DNA of 64,000 nt from Telopea speciosissima (Eukaryota > Streptophyta > Magnoliopsida > Proteales > Proteaceae), in assembly GCF_018873765.1 (NCBI RefSeq), contig NC_057924.1:8184001-8248000 (forward strand). Reading direction: 5' to 3'. Positions 1-10,281 of the stretch are shown here, in pieces; within the stretch, counting starts at the first letter, position 1; each line of letters begins with the position of its first letter. The position numbers and the translations under genes were made by a program. Under the pieces are notes generated by a model. That model saw only the letters and a program-made list of their open reading frames with translations. It was not told the DNA's origin and did no database searches.

Positions 1-266
1 TAGAATGAGCTTTCCAATGATATATTGCACATTGAAATCAGATAAATAGATCAAAAGTTATGACCGTTGAAATAAAAGATTCCAATTCAAGTAATCCTAG
101 AGAACCACATCAGCATGAAACCTATACCGGCGCTTGAGGATCTGTATGAGCCCATTGTAGGTCCACACAAGGCATATGTGGATCAAAAACTGCCACTTTG
201 GGATAGTCCCACATTGGGCAGCTCCCATCTTTCCTTCTTTGGCTACTACAAGTCTACAACCCCACC

Positions 267-2128
267 TCCTCTCTAGATTTTTATCTGGGCATCCCTTTCT
301 CGTCAGGTAAGCTCTCAAAATCTCAATGTGCTACTCTTATTTCTAGAGTTTCTAGGAAACTTCAACACTGGAAAACCCAATTTCTCAGTCCGGCTGGCAA
401 GGTGGTTCTTATTCAATCTACCCTATCGGCCATGCCCTTGTATACCATGTCCTGTTTTAAAGTCCCTGCTTCAATTCATAAGTCTCTTGACACTATTAGT
501 AGGAACTTCTTTTGGTCTAGCAGGTGCACTTCCTCTGTCCCAACTATCTCTTGGAATTCTATTTGCCTCCCTAAAAGGCTCGGTGGTCTCAACATTAAGC
601 TTTCGGCTCCCATGAATCAAGCCTTACTCGCCAAAAAAGCCTGGGAGTTGCTTCCCCCCCCCCCTCATCTCTCTGGTCTAGATTGATGAAGTCTAAATAT
701 TTCCCCTCCTCTCACTTTCTACAAGCCAAATGCCCTAATTCTTCCTCTTGGGGCTGGAAATCCGTTTGCTCAGCTAGAGATCTCCTTCGTAAAGGAATCT
801 TCTTTTGCTAATGGTCGCTCCATTAACCCCTGGAACGATTACTGGATCCCTGACTTCCCTCCACCATCAGCGCCTTTTTCCCTTCCCCTTAATGCTCCTC
901 TTACTGTGGACATGTTCATCGATCAAAGCTCCATGTCTTGGAGCAGAAGTATGATTTTTCATTGGTGGCCCCCCGATATTGCTTTCAGAATTCTCTCCAT
1001 ACCCATTCCCATATTCCCCCGGGACGACTGCACTGTTTGGATCTACACTTCTACAGGTAACTTCACGGTGGCCTCAGCCCATCACATTACTATTGCTGGC
1101 GACTCTCACACTCAAAGCAAGCTTAATTTGGCTCAAAGTTTGGCATCTCCCCACTGCTCCCAAAAGCCAGCATCTCATCTGGAAAATTCTCCATCACAAG
1201 CTGCCATTGCCTGATCTTTTGAATCAGAGAGGGCTCAATCTCAATCCTTACTGCCAGATTTGTCATAATGACGTACAAGTGGATAACCACCTATTCCTAA
1301 ATTGCCCGATAGTCTGTAACATTTGGCAATGTCTCGGCCTCCTTGATTTCTTTCCAACTTTGGAAATATCATCCGGAATCCTCTCAGCTCTTAAGTGCTC
1401 AAGCTCCACAAGTATAGACGACAAGATCAAAGCAGCTTTATTTTGCAGCATTCTTTGGTTTACTTGGAACGGTTACTGGGATTTGATATTCAAAAACGTA
1501 ATGTTCAATCCTAATGCCATTATTCTCAGAGCCATCTCCAATGCCAAGGAGCATGTCCAACTATGTCGCGTGTCACCCAGGCCTTCATCAAGATTCATCA
1601 GATGGACTGCCCCTCCAGATACCTATAGGAAATTTAATGTGGATGGTGCCAGTCATGGCAACCCAGGTAGTGTTGGCATCGGGGGGGGGGGGGGTTGCAG
1701 GGATTACAACTCCACCTTTTTATGCTGCTTTGCTCAAGGAATTGGATGGAACTACGCATTAGTAGCGGAAGCTTTAGCTATTCGTCGTGCTTTGGAATTA
1801 GCTGCTAACTTGGGCATCAACAAGCTGATCATTGAAAGTGATAATATGTTGGTGGTTAGTTTGCTCCAGGACACTAGGAAAGCACCTCCTTGGAAATCGC
1901 TTCAATCATAGATGACTGTCGTACCTTCTCACAGGCTTTCGCGAGCATCATTTTCCAACACACTTTAAGAGAAGCTAACTCAGTGGCAGACTGCCTGGCC
2001 TCAATTGGTGCCAATGCTCAGCAGGATTCTTCTTGGTTTTTTACCCCTCCTGACTATATTTCACTCTCTTTGTATTCTGATTCATCTAGTACTTTGTTCC
2101 AGCGTTAATAAATTTTCTTATCAAAAAA
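267..2128 (+). mobile_element. 5'-truncated LINE with RT tail, zinc-knuckle and RNase H remnants
   Basis: A non-LTR retrotransposon copy cut off at its 5' end. About 330-690 encodes the C-terminal part of a plant LINE reverse transcriptase (tract PLYTMSCFKVP and then GGLNIKLSAPMNQALLAKKAWE, split here into PLYTMSCFKVP and KKAWE for reading). About 1140-1330 encodes the zf-RVT region, with paired cysteines CQICHNDVQVDNHLFLNC. About 1620-2105 encodes RNase H, with FNVDGASHGNPG, an EA..IR helix and ESDN. The frame is broken at least between the RT and zf-RVT parts and again near 1900, so it is dead. It ends in a short A run (2123-2130). A 17 bp direct repeat, aagtctacaaccccacc, flanks it at 250-266 and 2129-2145; unit D has the uninterrupted site near 21,425, which proves the insertion. 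Confidence 0.9.
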
Positions 2129-2190
2129 AAGTCTACAACCCCACCCTCGGGGCAAAAGAGGCATAATCCATATACAATTAATTTTTTTTT

Positions 2191-3878
2191 GGGTAAATTA
2201 TAAATCACCCCCTGGTTTTTGAAAAAACTCAAATCAGCCCCTCTACAGTAACGTTTTAGTCTGCTATTCGATATTGGTGTGAAAGGACTATTTTACCCTT
2301 ATATTAAAACATTATAATTAAATTTACAATATTACCCTTCCTTCATCTTCAACCTAAAATACCCCACCCCTTCCCTGCAACTCCGCTGGTAGCACTGCCA
2401 CCACCACTGCCGCTGCCGCCTCTGCTTCCCGAGCATATTGTCCGGCAAAAGATAGAGGGACGTGTGGAGGAGCTCACGGCGGAGGTCATTAATGGAGGGG
2501 TCACGGTGATCGAGCATCCTAGATGTCAACCCTTCTCCAATGATTTGAACTACCCTGATTCAAACCCCACGTCTGCAACTCATATTCCAAACAGTGTCTG
2601 AGTTCAAGACCTTCTCTCTCATCTCCTCTTCCTTCCGCCGTATTTTCTGGATATACGTTCTCCATTTGTAGACATATTTACCCTTTAGGTTTCAGCTTCA
2701 AAGAAGATCACGGCTGTAAGAACCGAAGCCTGCAACTTTGACTGGTTCAAGTTACTGCCCAGATCTAGTTTCAGGTCTTTCCTGCTCCTCTTCTGCTAGT
2801 TTATTCCAGCCGAATAATTGTGCCTTTGAGAGGCCATAGAGTATGGTTGCTACCCCCTGAATTTTAGAATGGAACACCTTTAGACGAGAGAGATCTCCAC
2901 AAAAGATTGAAGCCCTGTTTCCGTCACCTACTGCCGCTGAAATAAATTAAAAAACAAAAAAACAAAAGCGATTTTGGCTGTGCGGTGCAAGGATCGCCGA
3001 CGAATGACGGCGGCCCAATAATCCCAGCGTAGGGTAGTTTTTAGATCCATCACTGTTCTCCTTCATATTTGCTTGGCTTTTGCTTGCTCGCTGGCCTCGC
3101 TCTCAAACAATAACTACAAAAATCAAGTCACTGAAAAGAAAAAAAAACCCCACTTTTTTAACTATATAAGTCTCTAACTCTCTGCAACAGCAAAGACAAA
3201 AGGCAAAGATGAGTGTGGTCGGGCAGCAGCAAGCCAACAAGTGTGAAGAGGGATGTGGGTTTTGCTACCACTGCCGCTTCTGCTTCTTCCACTCTCGTCA
3301 ATTCTCTCTCTCTCTCTCTCTCTCATGTCTCTCCTTTCATTCCCTGTAATCCACTCACACTGCCACGACCACCACATCTCCTTCAGAAAAAAAAAGAACC
3401 TAAGCGAATCAGAACCAGGATTTTATTTACTGAGGTAAATCAAAAGAAGCTCTTTACAAGTAGGAAGAAAAGGGTTTAGAAGAGAACTCATTAATTATTT
3501 TTCCAGGGTTACAATTGAGGGTCTAAGGAAAATGAAAGATTTTCAGTTGTGTTCACCATTAGAGAAGAAGATTTTCAGTTGTGTTCACCATTACCGTTTT
3601 CTGTTTTGTCTTTCCGTTGATTTGGGGAAGAAGATGGAATAACCTCCGATTCCCCTCATCCTTACATATTTAAAAAAAAATTAGAGTTTTTAGATCCAAG
3701 GGTAAAAAAGTAATTCTCCACTAGTCAAGGGTAGTTTAGGAATTTAAATTTATTTAAGTGGCTGACATCATCATTTAACAGCATAAAACTAATGGTAGGG
3801 ATTAATTTGTCATATTGGGGTCTAAACCAGGGGTGATTTGAGTTTTCTCAAAAACCAGGGGTGATCTGTCATTTACCC
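2191..3878. mobile_element. Mutator-like non-autonomous element in unit A
   Basis: A 1.7 kb element with long inverted ends: the left starts gggtaaattataaatcaccc and the right ends in the inverted version around gtgatctgtcatttaccc. It sits in a T run (about 9 T on each side, a possible target duplication). Units C and E show the empty site (near 15,590 and 29,160), while unit D holds an orthologous copy. The interior is unusually gene-like: a CCNCC-rich tract at about 2395-2530, and a TATA-like actatataag at about 3163 followed by an ATG at 3209 and a TC microsatellite. No transposase is seen. The Mutator class is inferred from end type, from a 9 bp T target and from related copies. Confidence 0.75.
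3303..3324. repeat. (TC)11 microsatellite in the unit A Mutator-like element
   Basis: Eleven TC repeats. The matching place in unit D (22,624-22,698) has about 37 repeats, so the tract has expanded or contracted since the two copies parted. Confidence 0.95.
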
Positions 3879-4469
3879 TTTTTTTTTTATATAATAATAT
3901 ACAATTAATTAAGATCTTAAAACATGTACTCATGGTTTTAGTGCATGGTATCGCAACAGGTATCGATCAATTCGGAAACTGATACGGTATCAACAAGGAT
4001 CGATTGTATCAAACAAATTTGTCGTTGATCCTCCTTTAAAATATGTTTTTTGATTATTTCACCACTTGTTCGTACTGTGTCATCAATATGGTATCAACAC
4101 GGTATGGGCCCTCTCGACCCTCATCCGAGGTCGACCTAAGTTATTACTTTTCCCCTTTCCTTTTTTAGTTATATCTATAGTTAGTTTTAATTAGTTAAGC
4201 AACTAGGTAATTAAATAGGAATGCCAAGGGTTAGTTAGATAAATTAACAATTTTTGGTATGTATTTAAGTAGATAAGCATGATTTAGGATGGTAATTAAA
4301 TTATTGTAGTTAGGCTAAGCATATGTAAGGTCAATGTATAACTATATTTTGGTAGTGTATACTAGTAGATCAGACATAGAAATGCATGTAGGTTAGGATA
4401 CACATCTTGGAAGAATGCTCAAATTTTGGTGTCTAGAAGAAAGATTGGTTTTCTCCAAGGCAGAATGAA

Positions 4470-4623
4470 GGATTTTTATCCGCTGCTGTAACTGCAGCGC
4501 TGTTGTACTCATCATGCAGCGCTGCAGGTGTCATATGTGTCATACGGGGCTCGTTATGCACAATATGCAGCGTTGCACGATGAGTACAGCATCGCTACAG
4601 TTACAATAGCAAATAATGATTCA
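4470..4623. mobile_element. Foldback MITE, shared by units A and D
   Basis: The left arm (gctgctgtaactgcagcgct and on) pairs with the right arm (agcatcgctacagttacaat). Flanks cagaatgaa and cataacaaa match the single cagaacgaa at the empty site in units C and E, giving a roughly 9 bp target duplication as made by Mutator-type transposases. Confidence 0.75.
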
Positions 4624-4927
4624 CATAACAAATACTTAACAACTTCGTAACTTGACCTTTACCCAACCTCTAACCAAACCGTGATTATGGAGTTCATAAT
4701 TCTTCTCTACATGAAAAAAATCATCGATCTATGGGTCCTAGCCGTATCCAAGGTGGTGACTCTCCCCATTTCCATTCTCAATCAAAAAATGTAAAAATTA
4801 TGACCAATGCACCAGTCATTTGGGGCTATGCACGTGCGTTCAGCATGCATTAGGTCAAATCTACCTCATCTGTCAGCCGGATTACCTACCCACAAGAGTC
4901 AGATGACATGGCCCTAAGCCCATCAAG

Positions 4928-5158
4928 TAAGGGTTGTCAATCCCAGGCTTGACTAAACCAACCCAAATAAGACCGAAACTGAACCGATTGATTATTAAAT
5001 GGTTTGAATTTGGTATTCGGACTTATAACCGCCTGAGTGATTATTAATCGGTCCAGGTCTTGGCTTTGATAATCATTACATAATTAGTTGATTTTGGCCC
5101 TAAAATCCTCAAAGTTACAAGATCGATTAGATCCGAACCGACCGGTTTGACACCCTTA
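4928..5158. mobile_element. hAT-like MITE with TAAGGGTTGTCAA ends
   Basis: Starts taagggttgtcaatc and ends ggtttgacaccctta, imperfect inverted termini of the widespread plant TAGGGGTGTCAA type. Versions occur at the same place in C and E, and a 3'-truncated one in D. Unit B lacks the whole area. A clear 8 bp target duplication is not visible here. Confidence 0.55.
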
Positions 5159-5535
5159 CTAGTCAAGTCTTGGGTTTAATTCACGTCTTCACTTCGCTTC
5201 TTCCCTCCTCCCCCAAACATACTATACCTTTCAAATCTCTCCCTAAATCAGAGTTATAATAACAGACTGTTTCTTTTTCATTTTAATCATTTGTTTGCTT
5301 TTCTTGACCTTTCTTTTCCCTTGCTAGCTATATGATTAAGTCTAGAATAGTAGTTGTCATTTAAAAATAAATAAACAGATTAATTAGAAGGGTGGAATAA
5401 ATCCAAGCATGTAATTTTCCCCAATTGAGATGAAAGCAGACAATCAGGTTTGTGGGTAAAACACCAACTTCTTTTTTATATTATCCGAATGTCAAGCTCT
5501 GTCCAGGTCGAAATGGAGAATGGGTCATCGTGACG

Positions 5536-5794
5536 TAGGGATGTAAACGGATCGGATTCGGCTTGGATAATGCTATATCCGCATCCGCATCTAATTAGCT
5601 TTTGGACGGATTTGGATATTGCTAAATAAATACGGACACAGATACGGATTGGATATCTATCCATTTACATATAAATATAGTTTTTTGGATAGCTATAGCC
5701 TATTCGTATCCGCATTCATTTAGCTTTCGGACAGTCCTAAACAAATATGGACACGGATACGGAAACGGATTTTGACTATTCATTTACAACCCTA
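5536..5794. mobile_element. hAT-type MITE (TAGGGATGTAAAC family), unit A copy
   Basis: Ends tagggatgtaaac and ttacaacccta are inverted; the interior is rich in cggatacgga motifs. The same insertion is in C, D and E. Unit B keeps the empty site (cctgcacatacc at about 11,889), so this is a real insertion. The 5' flank in this copy has decayed; in unit E the 8 bp duplication tctgcaca/tctacacg is still readable. Confidence 0.75.
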
Positions 5795-6108
5795 TCTGCA
5801 CGTACCAACCGGTGAATGTACATCTCAGAGCCAATCATATTTTATTTATTTTCATAAAAACCCCTCCTCCCCTTGTAAATAGTAAAAATAAATCAGATGA
5901 TTGACTCTCACATGTACGTTCACCTGTTGATGCGTGCAGCGGAATCGAATTCAAATAGAGGATGAAGTACTGGGTCCAAATTGAGGGTAATGTGCCACAT
6001 GCACCAACTACACGGTTCCTACTTCCTACTTTGATTTGGTTCTCTTTTAAACTTCACAAGGTCAGAGTGAGGAAAAGGTCAGCAGCAAAACCAAGCTTCC
6101 ATATTTGT

Positions 6109-6116
6109 TATTTAAA
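6109..6116 (+). promoter_or_regulatory. TATA-like box of DUF26 gene A
   Basis: tatttaaa lies 99 bp before the start codon and is kept in all five repeats. An ATG at 6120 opens a short reading frame that overlaps the gene start, but a transcript starting about 30 bp after this box would not contain it. Confidence 0.5.
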
Positions 6117-6214
6117 GGGATGGTGAATCCGAATAAGAAACCATCCATTCAAAGTGAAAAACTAGCCTTTACTTTAAATCTCTTGTTATCATCAGATATC
6201 TCCACTATTCCAGA

Positions 6215-6955
6215 ATGCATTTTCTAGGGTTGTCACCTCTCCATCTTCTATCCCTCGCTCTTCTTCTTCAAGTTGTTCTTGGAGAAAACTCCTATCTCTC
6301 TCACATCTGCTCCAACACCGACAACTACACTTCCAATGGTACCTACGAGACCAACTTGAACAACTTGATGACTTCTCTATCCTATAGTGTTTCTCGCAGC
6401 CGAGGCTTCGGGTATGTCTCAGTTGGGAAAGATCCTGATCGAGTATACGGACTCGGTCTATGTCGAGGTGATGTCTCAAGCGCCGACTGTAAAACCTGTA
6501 TTGCCGGTGCAAAGACCAAAATTCTCAAAAGCTGTTCTAATGAGAAAGAAGCCATCATTTGGTACGATTATTGTCTTTTAAAATACTCCAATTCTGATTT
6601 CTTTGGAAAGATTGATACCAAATACAAAGTCTACATGTATAACACACAGAACGTAAGTGATCCTGACTCCTTCAATTACAAAGTTAGAGAGTTGCTGAAC
6701 GAGGTAGCGACTGATGCTTATGATGATCATAATTCAAAGATGTATGCTACTGGAGAACTAGTGATTGATGGTTCAGAGAAGCTCTATGGTTTGGCTCAGT
6801 GCACCAGGGATCTCTCTAGAGCTAACTGCAAGGAGTGCTTGGATGATGCAATAAGTGACCTTCCTAGTTGTTGTGATGGTAAACAAGGTGGAAGAGTTCT
6901 TGGTGGTAGTTGTAATATAAGATATGAGCTTTACTCCTTTGTAAATTCTAATTAG
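6215..6955 (+). CDS. Secreted cysteine-rich repeat protein, two DUF26/Gnk2 domains (copy A)
   Basis: 246 residues, single exon. Residues 1-23 form a signal peptide (leucine-rich, ending VVLGENS). Domain 1 (about 27-125) and domain 2 (about 135-242) each carry the family signature C-X8-C-X2-C: CRGDVSSADCKTC and CTRDLSRANCKEC. Each domain has six cysteines, which in the family form three disulfides. There are three N-glycosylation sites (NYT, NGT, NVS). No transmembrane or kinase segment follows, so it is a secreted CRRSP-type protein and not a CRK kinase or plasmodesmal PDLP. Related ginkbilobin-2 binds mannose and is antifungal; domain 2 keeps the GGR and RYE positions near those ligand residues, but the activity here is inference. 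Product begins MHF, as in copy D. Relative to the other copies it has Ser for Pro in the SRSRGF stretch. AATAAA at 7027-7032. Confidence 0.93.
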   Translation: MHFLGLSPLHLLSLALLLQVVLGENSYLSHICSNTDNYTSNGTYETNLNNLMTSLSYSVSRSRGFGYVSVGKDPDRVYGLGLCRGDVSSADCKTCIAGAKTKILKSCSNEKEAIIWYDYCLLKYSNSDFFGKIDTKYKVYMYNTQNVSDPDSFNYKVRELLNEVATDAYDDHNSKMYATGELVIDGSEKLYGLAQCTRDLSRANCKECLDDAISDLPSCCDGKQGGRVLGGSCNIRYELYSFVNSN

Positions 6956-7389
6956 AACATTAATTATTAAGATCTCAACTTTAGGGTTTAGAGAGGTCAT
7001 CCATATATACACATTACTATTAATTAAATAAAGTGTTATAGGAAACCCATGTATTTGTAGCTAGGTACTATCGTTGACCTTATGTAATATTGCATTAATT
7101 TAATTGTATGATGTAATAAGCAAACACACCTTCTTCTGTTTGATCGATTTCTTTATCTTCCAATGAATCATATGTTTGATACAATAGGGATCAAGATATT
7201 TTCAATTCCAATTAAGTAATGGGGGCCTAGCATTTTTTAATTTTGAGCGGTAATTTTGAATTTTGAATTTTGAATTAAGCTTGTCTACCAACCATTGGAT
7301 TGACATGAAATTCATGTGTTGGTCTATGAGTTGAGCACAACACAATGGCTGCTCAACCCCAGGCCATAGAGGATTCAAATTGGATTTGG

Positions 7390-7555
7390 ATCCTCTACGG
7401 CCGAGCAGGTAGCGGCCATTGTGCTACCTACACCCAGACATAGGCATGGATCTCACCCTAGCAGGGTGCTTAGGCAGTGGGTAGGGTGGTCATTTTGCCT
7501 CTGCCTAGGTACAAGCAGCACAATGGCCGCTACCTACTGACAGTGGAAGAGGATC
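7390..7555. mobile_element. Ancestral foldback MITE downstream of gene A
   Basis: Arms around ctctacggccgagcaggtag and the inverted caatggccgctacctactga. The same element is at the same place in all five repeats, so it inserted before the array formed. Confidence 0.75.
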
Positions 7556-7871
7556 GGCAGTGGTAGTGGTGGCGATGATGGTGGTGCTAGCGGAAGAAGA
7601 AGAAACGCAAAGAAGAAGAAGAGGAGATCCGTGTTGAAAGAAAAAATAAAAGTTAGAAAACCAGAAGAAGAAAATTATGAGGTTAGCCAATTAAAGGGTA
7701 ATATCGTCTTTTGAACTACTATTTTAACACCGTTAACCACTTAAGGTCCAGTTGATAGAATCTTTCAAAAGTAGGGAAGGGCATTATCATTATTCAAAAC
7801 TTAGGGGTGGGGTTTGATATTATGGATACTTAGAGGGGAGGGCGTGATATTTCCCCAATAAGAATGGAATG

Positions 7872-7887
7872 AAGAGAGAGAGAGAGA
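7872..7887. repeat. AG microsatellite, unit A
   Basis: Short AG run; the same site is longer in B (about 15 repeats) and C (about 18) and short in D and E. Confidence 0.85.
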
Positions 7888-8087
7888 ACATAAGAGCGAC
7901 CAGCCCTTGGATCTTCTTCAACACACGTGGTAGATTGAAAAACGTCACTAGGTGATCCCCAGCCACCCCCGCACTAGACAACATCCAAATCCCAATTTAA
8001 TTATATGATATGATATGATAAGCAATTTGTATCGAATTTAGTTTGTAATTTTTTCCCCTCTTCCCTTGAAAGGCCGCCGTCAAACAC

Positions 8088-8257
8088 GGATCAGCATCGT
8101 TTCCAAGGAGCAGGGAATTGCCAGGGCGCTGCCAGCCGTTGGGCTGTGCTACACACATCCCTAGGCATGCGTCGAGATGTGTGTGGCACAACTCAGCCGC
8201 TGGATGCCCCTGACAGCACCCTGGGCGCACACCTCCCTAGAGATGAGCTCAACTCAC
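8088..8257. mobile_element. Foldback MITE private to unit A
   Basis: Arms cagggcgctgccagccgttg and the inverted gccgctggatgcccctg. Flanked by caaacac on both sides; unit E keeps the uninterrupted gccgtcaaacacacacc near 33,440. Confidence 0.75.
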
Positions 8258-8489
8258 CAAACACACACCTTGTTCCGCTCAACCTATTTCTTTATCTTCC
8301 AATTATTCGTATGTTTGAGACAATAGTAACAAGATTTTTTTTCAATTTCGATCGATTGGGTGTATTTTGTCGAAATTTTGAGTAATATTTCTGAAAAAGA
8401 AAAGAAGAAAACAACAAAATATAAAAATTGCTTATGGAAACAGTTCCATATGTGTAACTGAGATTCTCTCTAGCCTAGGTAATCCATTT

Positions 8490-9480
8490 TCAGTAGCGGT
8501 GTAGATACCCAATACTACCACCACCACCCTCTTCTTCTTCCTAATCCTCTTCTATTTTTTCTGCTCTACGTACTTTTCGTTGCACCACAACCGACATCAC
8601 CTCCCTTTCCTTCCATTTCTGAAACCTAATCTAACTAAAACCCCACACGCTAGAAATATGACCAAGACCACACCCATGTACATGAGTTTAAGTTGCAAAA
8701 GCTTCAAGAACAGTGCATAGGGCATCAATCCAATAATGTGGCAGCTCCATTCAATTGTTCTAATATATTTGCATGGAGTGTTCACATTGTGAATCTAATT
8801 AATAGTATGTAGGAAATTTGAATTCAGAAACAATGATCAACACCAAGAGAAACAACGGTGACAAAGTTTAAGGAGTCAAACGAATTAGGGTTTAAGGACA
8901 AGTGGTAGGAAAGAACCTGTGGCTCTTCCGAGCATTGTTGGAAATAGCGGTGAGAACGCCCCAGACACCAGGGTCGGGATTTTGGAGAGATTGAGCAGAG
9001 AACTTGCGAACGACAGAGATGATTAAGTCCTTTCGACATTCAATGGGTCTGGCACTGTCACTCCCTGAATCTAGTAAATTAAACAAACAGAATATTAATG
9101 GAGCTCTATATGTTCGATGATTTTCCCTTTCAATTGGAAACTCTGAAAACGGGAAGATTCCCTATTTCAGGCAACATACCGGCAATACTGTGAGTCAAGA
9201 TTCTCAAAACTGGTGGGGAAACCCGTAATCTTAGATGATGAAAACGAAGAATACGCTTTGAATAGAGGTTGGGCAAAAAGGTCTCTTCAAATTACAGGTG
9301 TGGTAGAAGAAAGGATAGTTTGGCGAATAAAAAAAAAATTTAACGTGGACTTAAATGGGTTGAAAAGTAAAGAATGTGGTAGAATTTTCAAGAGGTACGT
9401 GTGAAATTGTCAAAACCTTAGGGATGCATGCAAAATATTAGGTCCATTTTAGGGGGTATGTGTATTTACGGTTTTGTTAT
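8490..9480. other. Unit A-only segment with a captured exon
   Basis: This stretch has no match in units B to D; unit E runs together with A only up to about 8490. It holds the exon-like fragment at 8917-9070. The rest shows no gene or clear element ends. Confidence 0.5.
8917..9070 (-). pseudogene. Isolated exon-like gene fragment
   Basis: On the minus strand a 154-base open segment is bounded by a good acceptor (tttaatttactag) and a donor (agccacag|gttctt). It reads SGSDSARPIECRKDL... then NPDPGVWGVLTAISNNARK, with intron phases that leave 2 bases at each end. The composition is typical of a conserved coding exon. From memory the LTAISNNARK tract recalls the N-terminal region of some plant FHA-domain proteins, but I could not check this. 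No partner exon is seen nearby, so it is probably a captured or left-over fragment. Confidence 0.5.
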
Positions 9481-10148
9481 TCCTTCATGGTAATAGGCTT
9501 CTAAATGGTTCTTAAACAGTTTGGAAACGGTTCTTCAATGGTTTTTCAATTTTAAACCTTTTTCACCAAAATGTAGAGACTTGATGTAAATGGTCTAGCC
9601 AGATTAAATATAATCGATTTAATGGTTTGTGAATGATTTAAATTAAACTCAATGGTTAAACTGTTTAAAATTCAACCAAACCGTTTATCAAGCGGTTGCA
9701 CCTTTTTTCGCAATCCTTTATTAAATGGTTTGATGCTTTTAGTAATGATTTCAATTTACATTTTCTTTAGTCAACAATTTATTCAACAAAGCTCAAGAGA
9801 ATACAGCAGACCCCTCAAAGAGGGACAAAAATTGAAAACAGAAGAAAGAAAAAGAAGAAACAACAGCACAACACAGCCTCAAGCTATGACACTCCTTAGG
9901 TGAGAGAGAGAGAGAGAGAGGCAATCCCCAAGACCAAACAATACGGCAGTTCTAAGTGGCATTTGGAACAACACCCACCAAGTTAGTCATCTTGCTCCTA
10001 ACCTCAATAAATAGCTTCCCAAATTTGAAAGTTTGATATCAACTTTTTAGACCATCTTCTAATATATCTTTCTTTCCACACATGATAAATAGTAACACAA
10101 AAGGCCAATTTACCAACCATATCTCACCCCAGAAATTTGGATGGGGCT

Positions 10149-10281
10149 CCTCTGTAGCGCGACATAAAGTGTAGTGCATCATCCAAAGGCTTGCAATGCT
10201 TGGGTATGCAGCCCAACACAGCAGTGGGGTGTTGGACTGCATGCCCAAGCATTGCAGCCCGTTGGATGTGCACTACAGAGG
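10149..10281. mobile_element. Foldback MITE near the A/B junction
   Basis: Arms cctctgtagcgcgac..gtagtgcatcatcc and ggatgtgcactacagagg pair with each other, with a second pairing around caatgcttgggtatgcagcc. Units B to E lack it at the matching place. Confidence 0.7.

Noticed and set aside
6120-6227. Upstream reading frame overlapping the start of gene A (also in B and D)
   Set aside because: It begins four bases after the TATA-like box, so it should lie before the transcription start and not be in the mRNA.
6387-6581. 64-codon frame inside each DUF26 gene (MFLAAEASGMSQL)
   Set aside because: Shadow of the conserved coding sequence in another frame; it is kept only because the real gene is kept.
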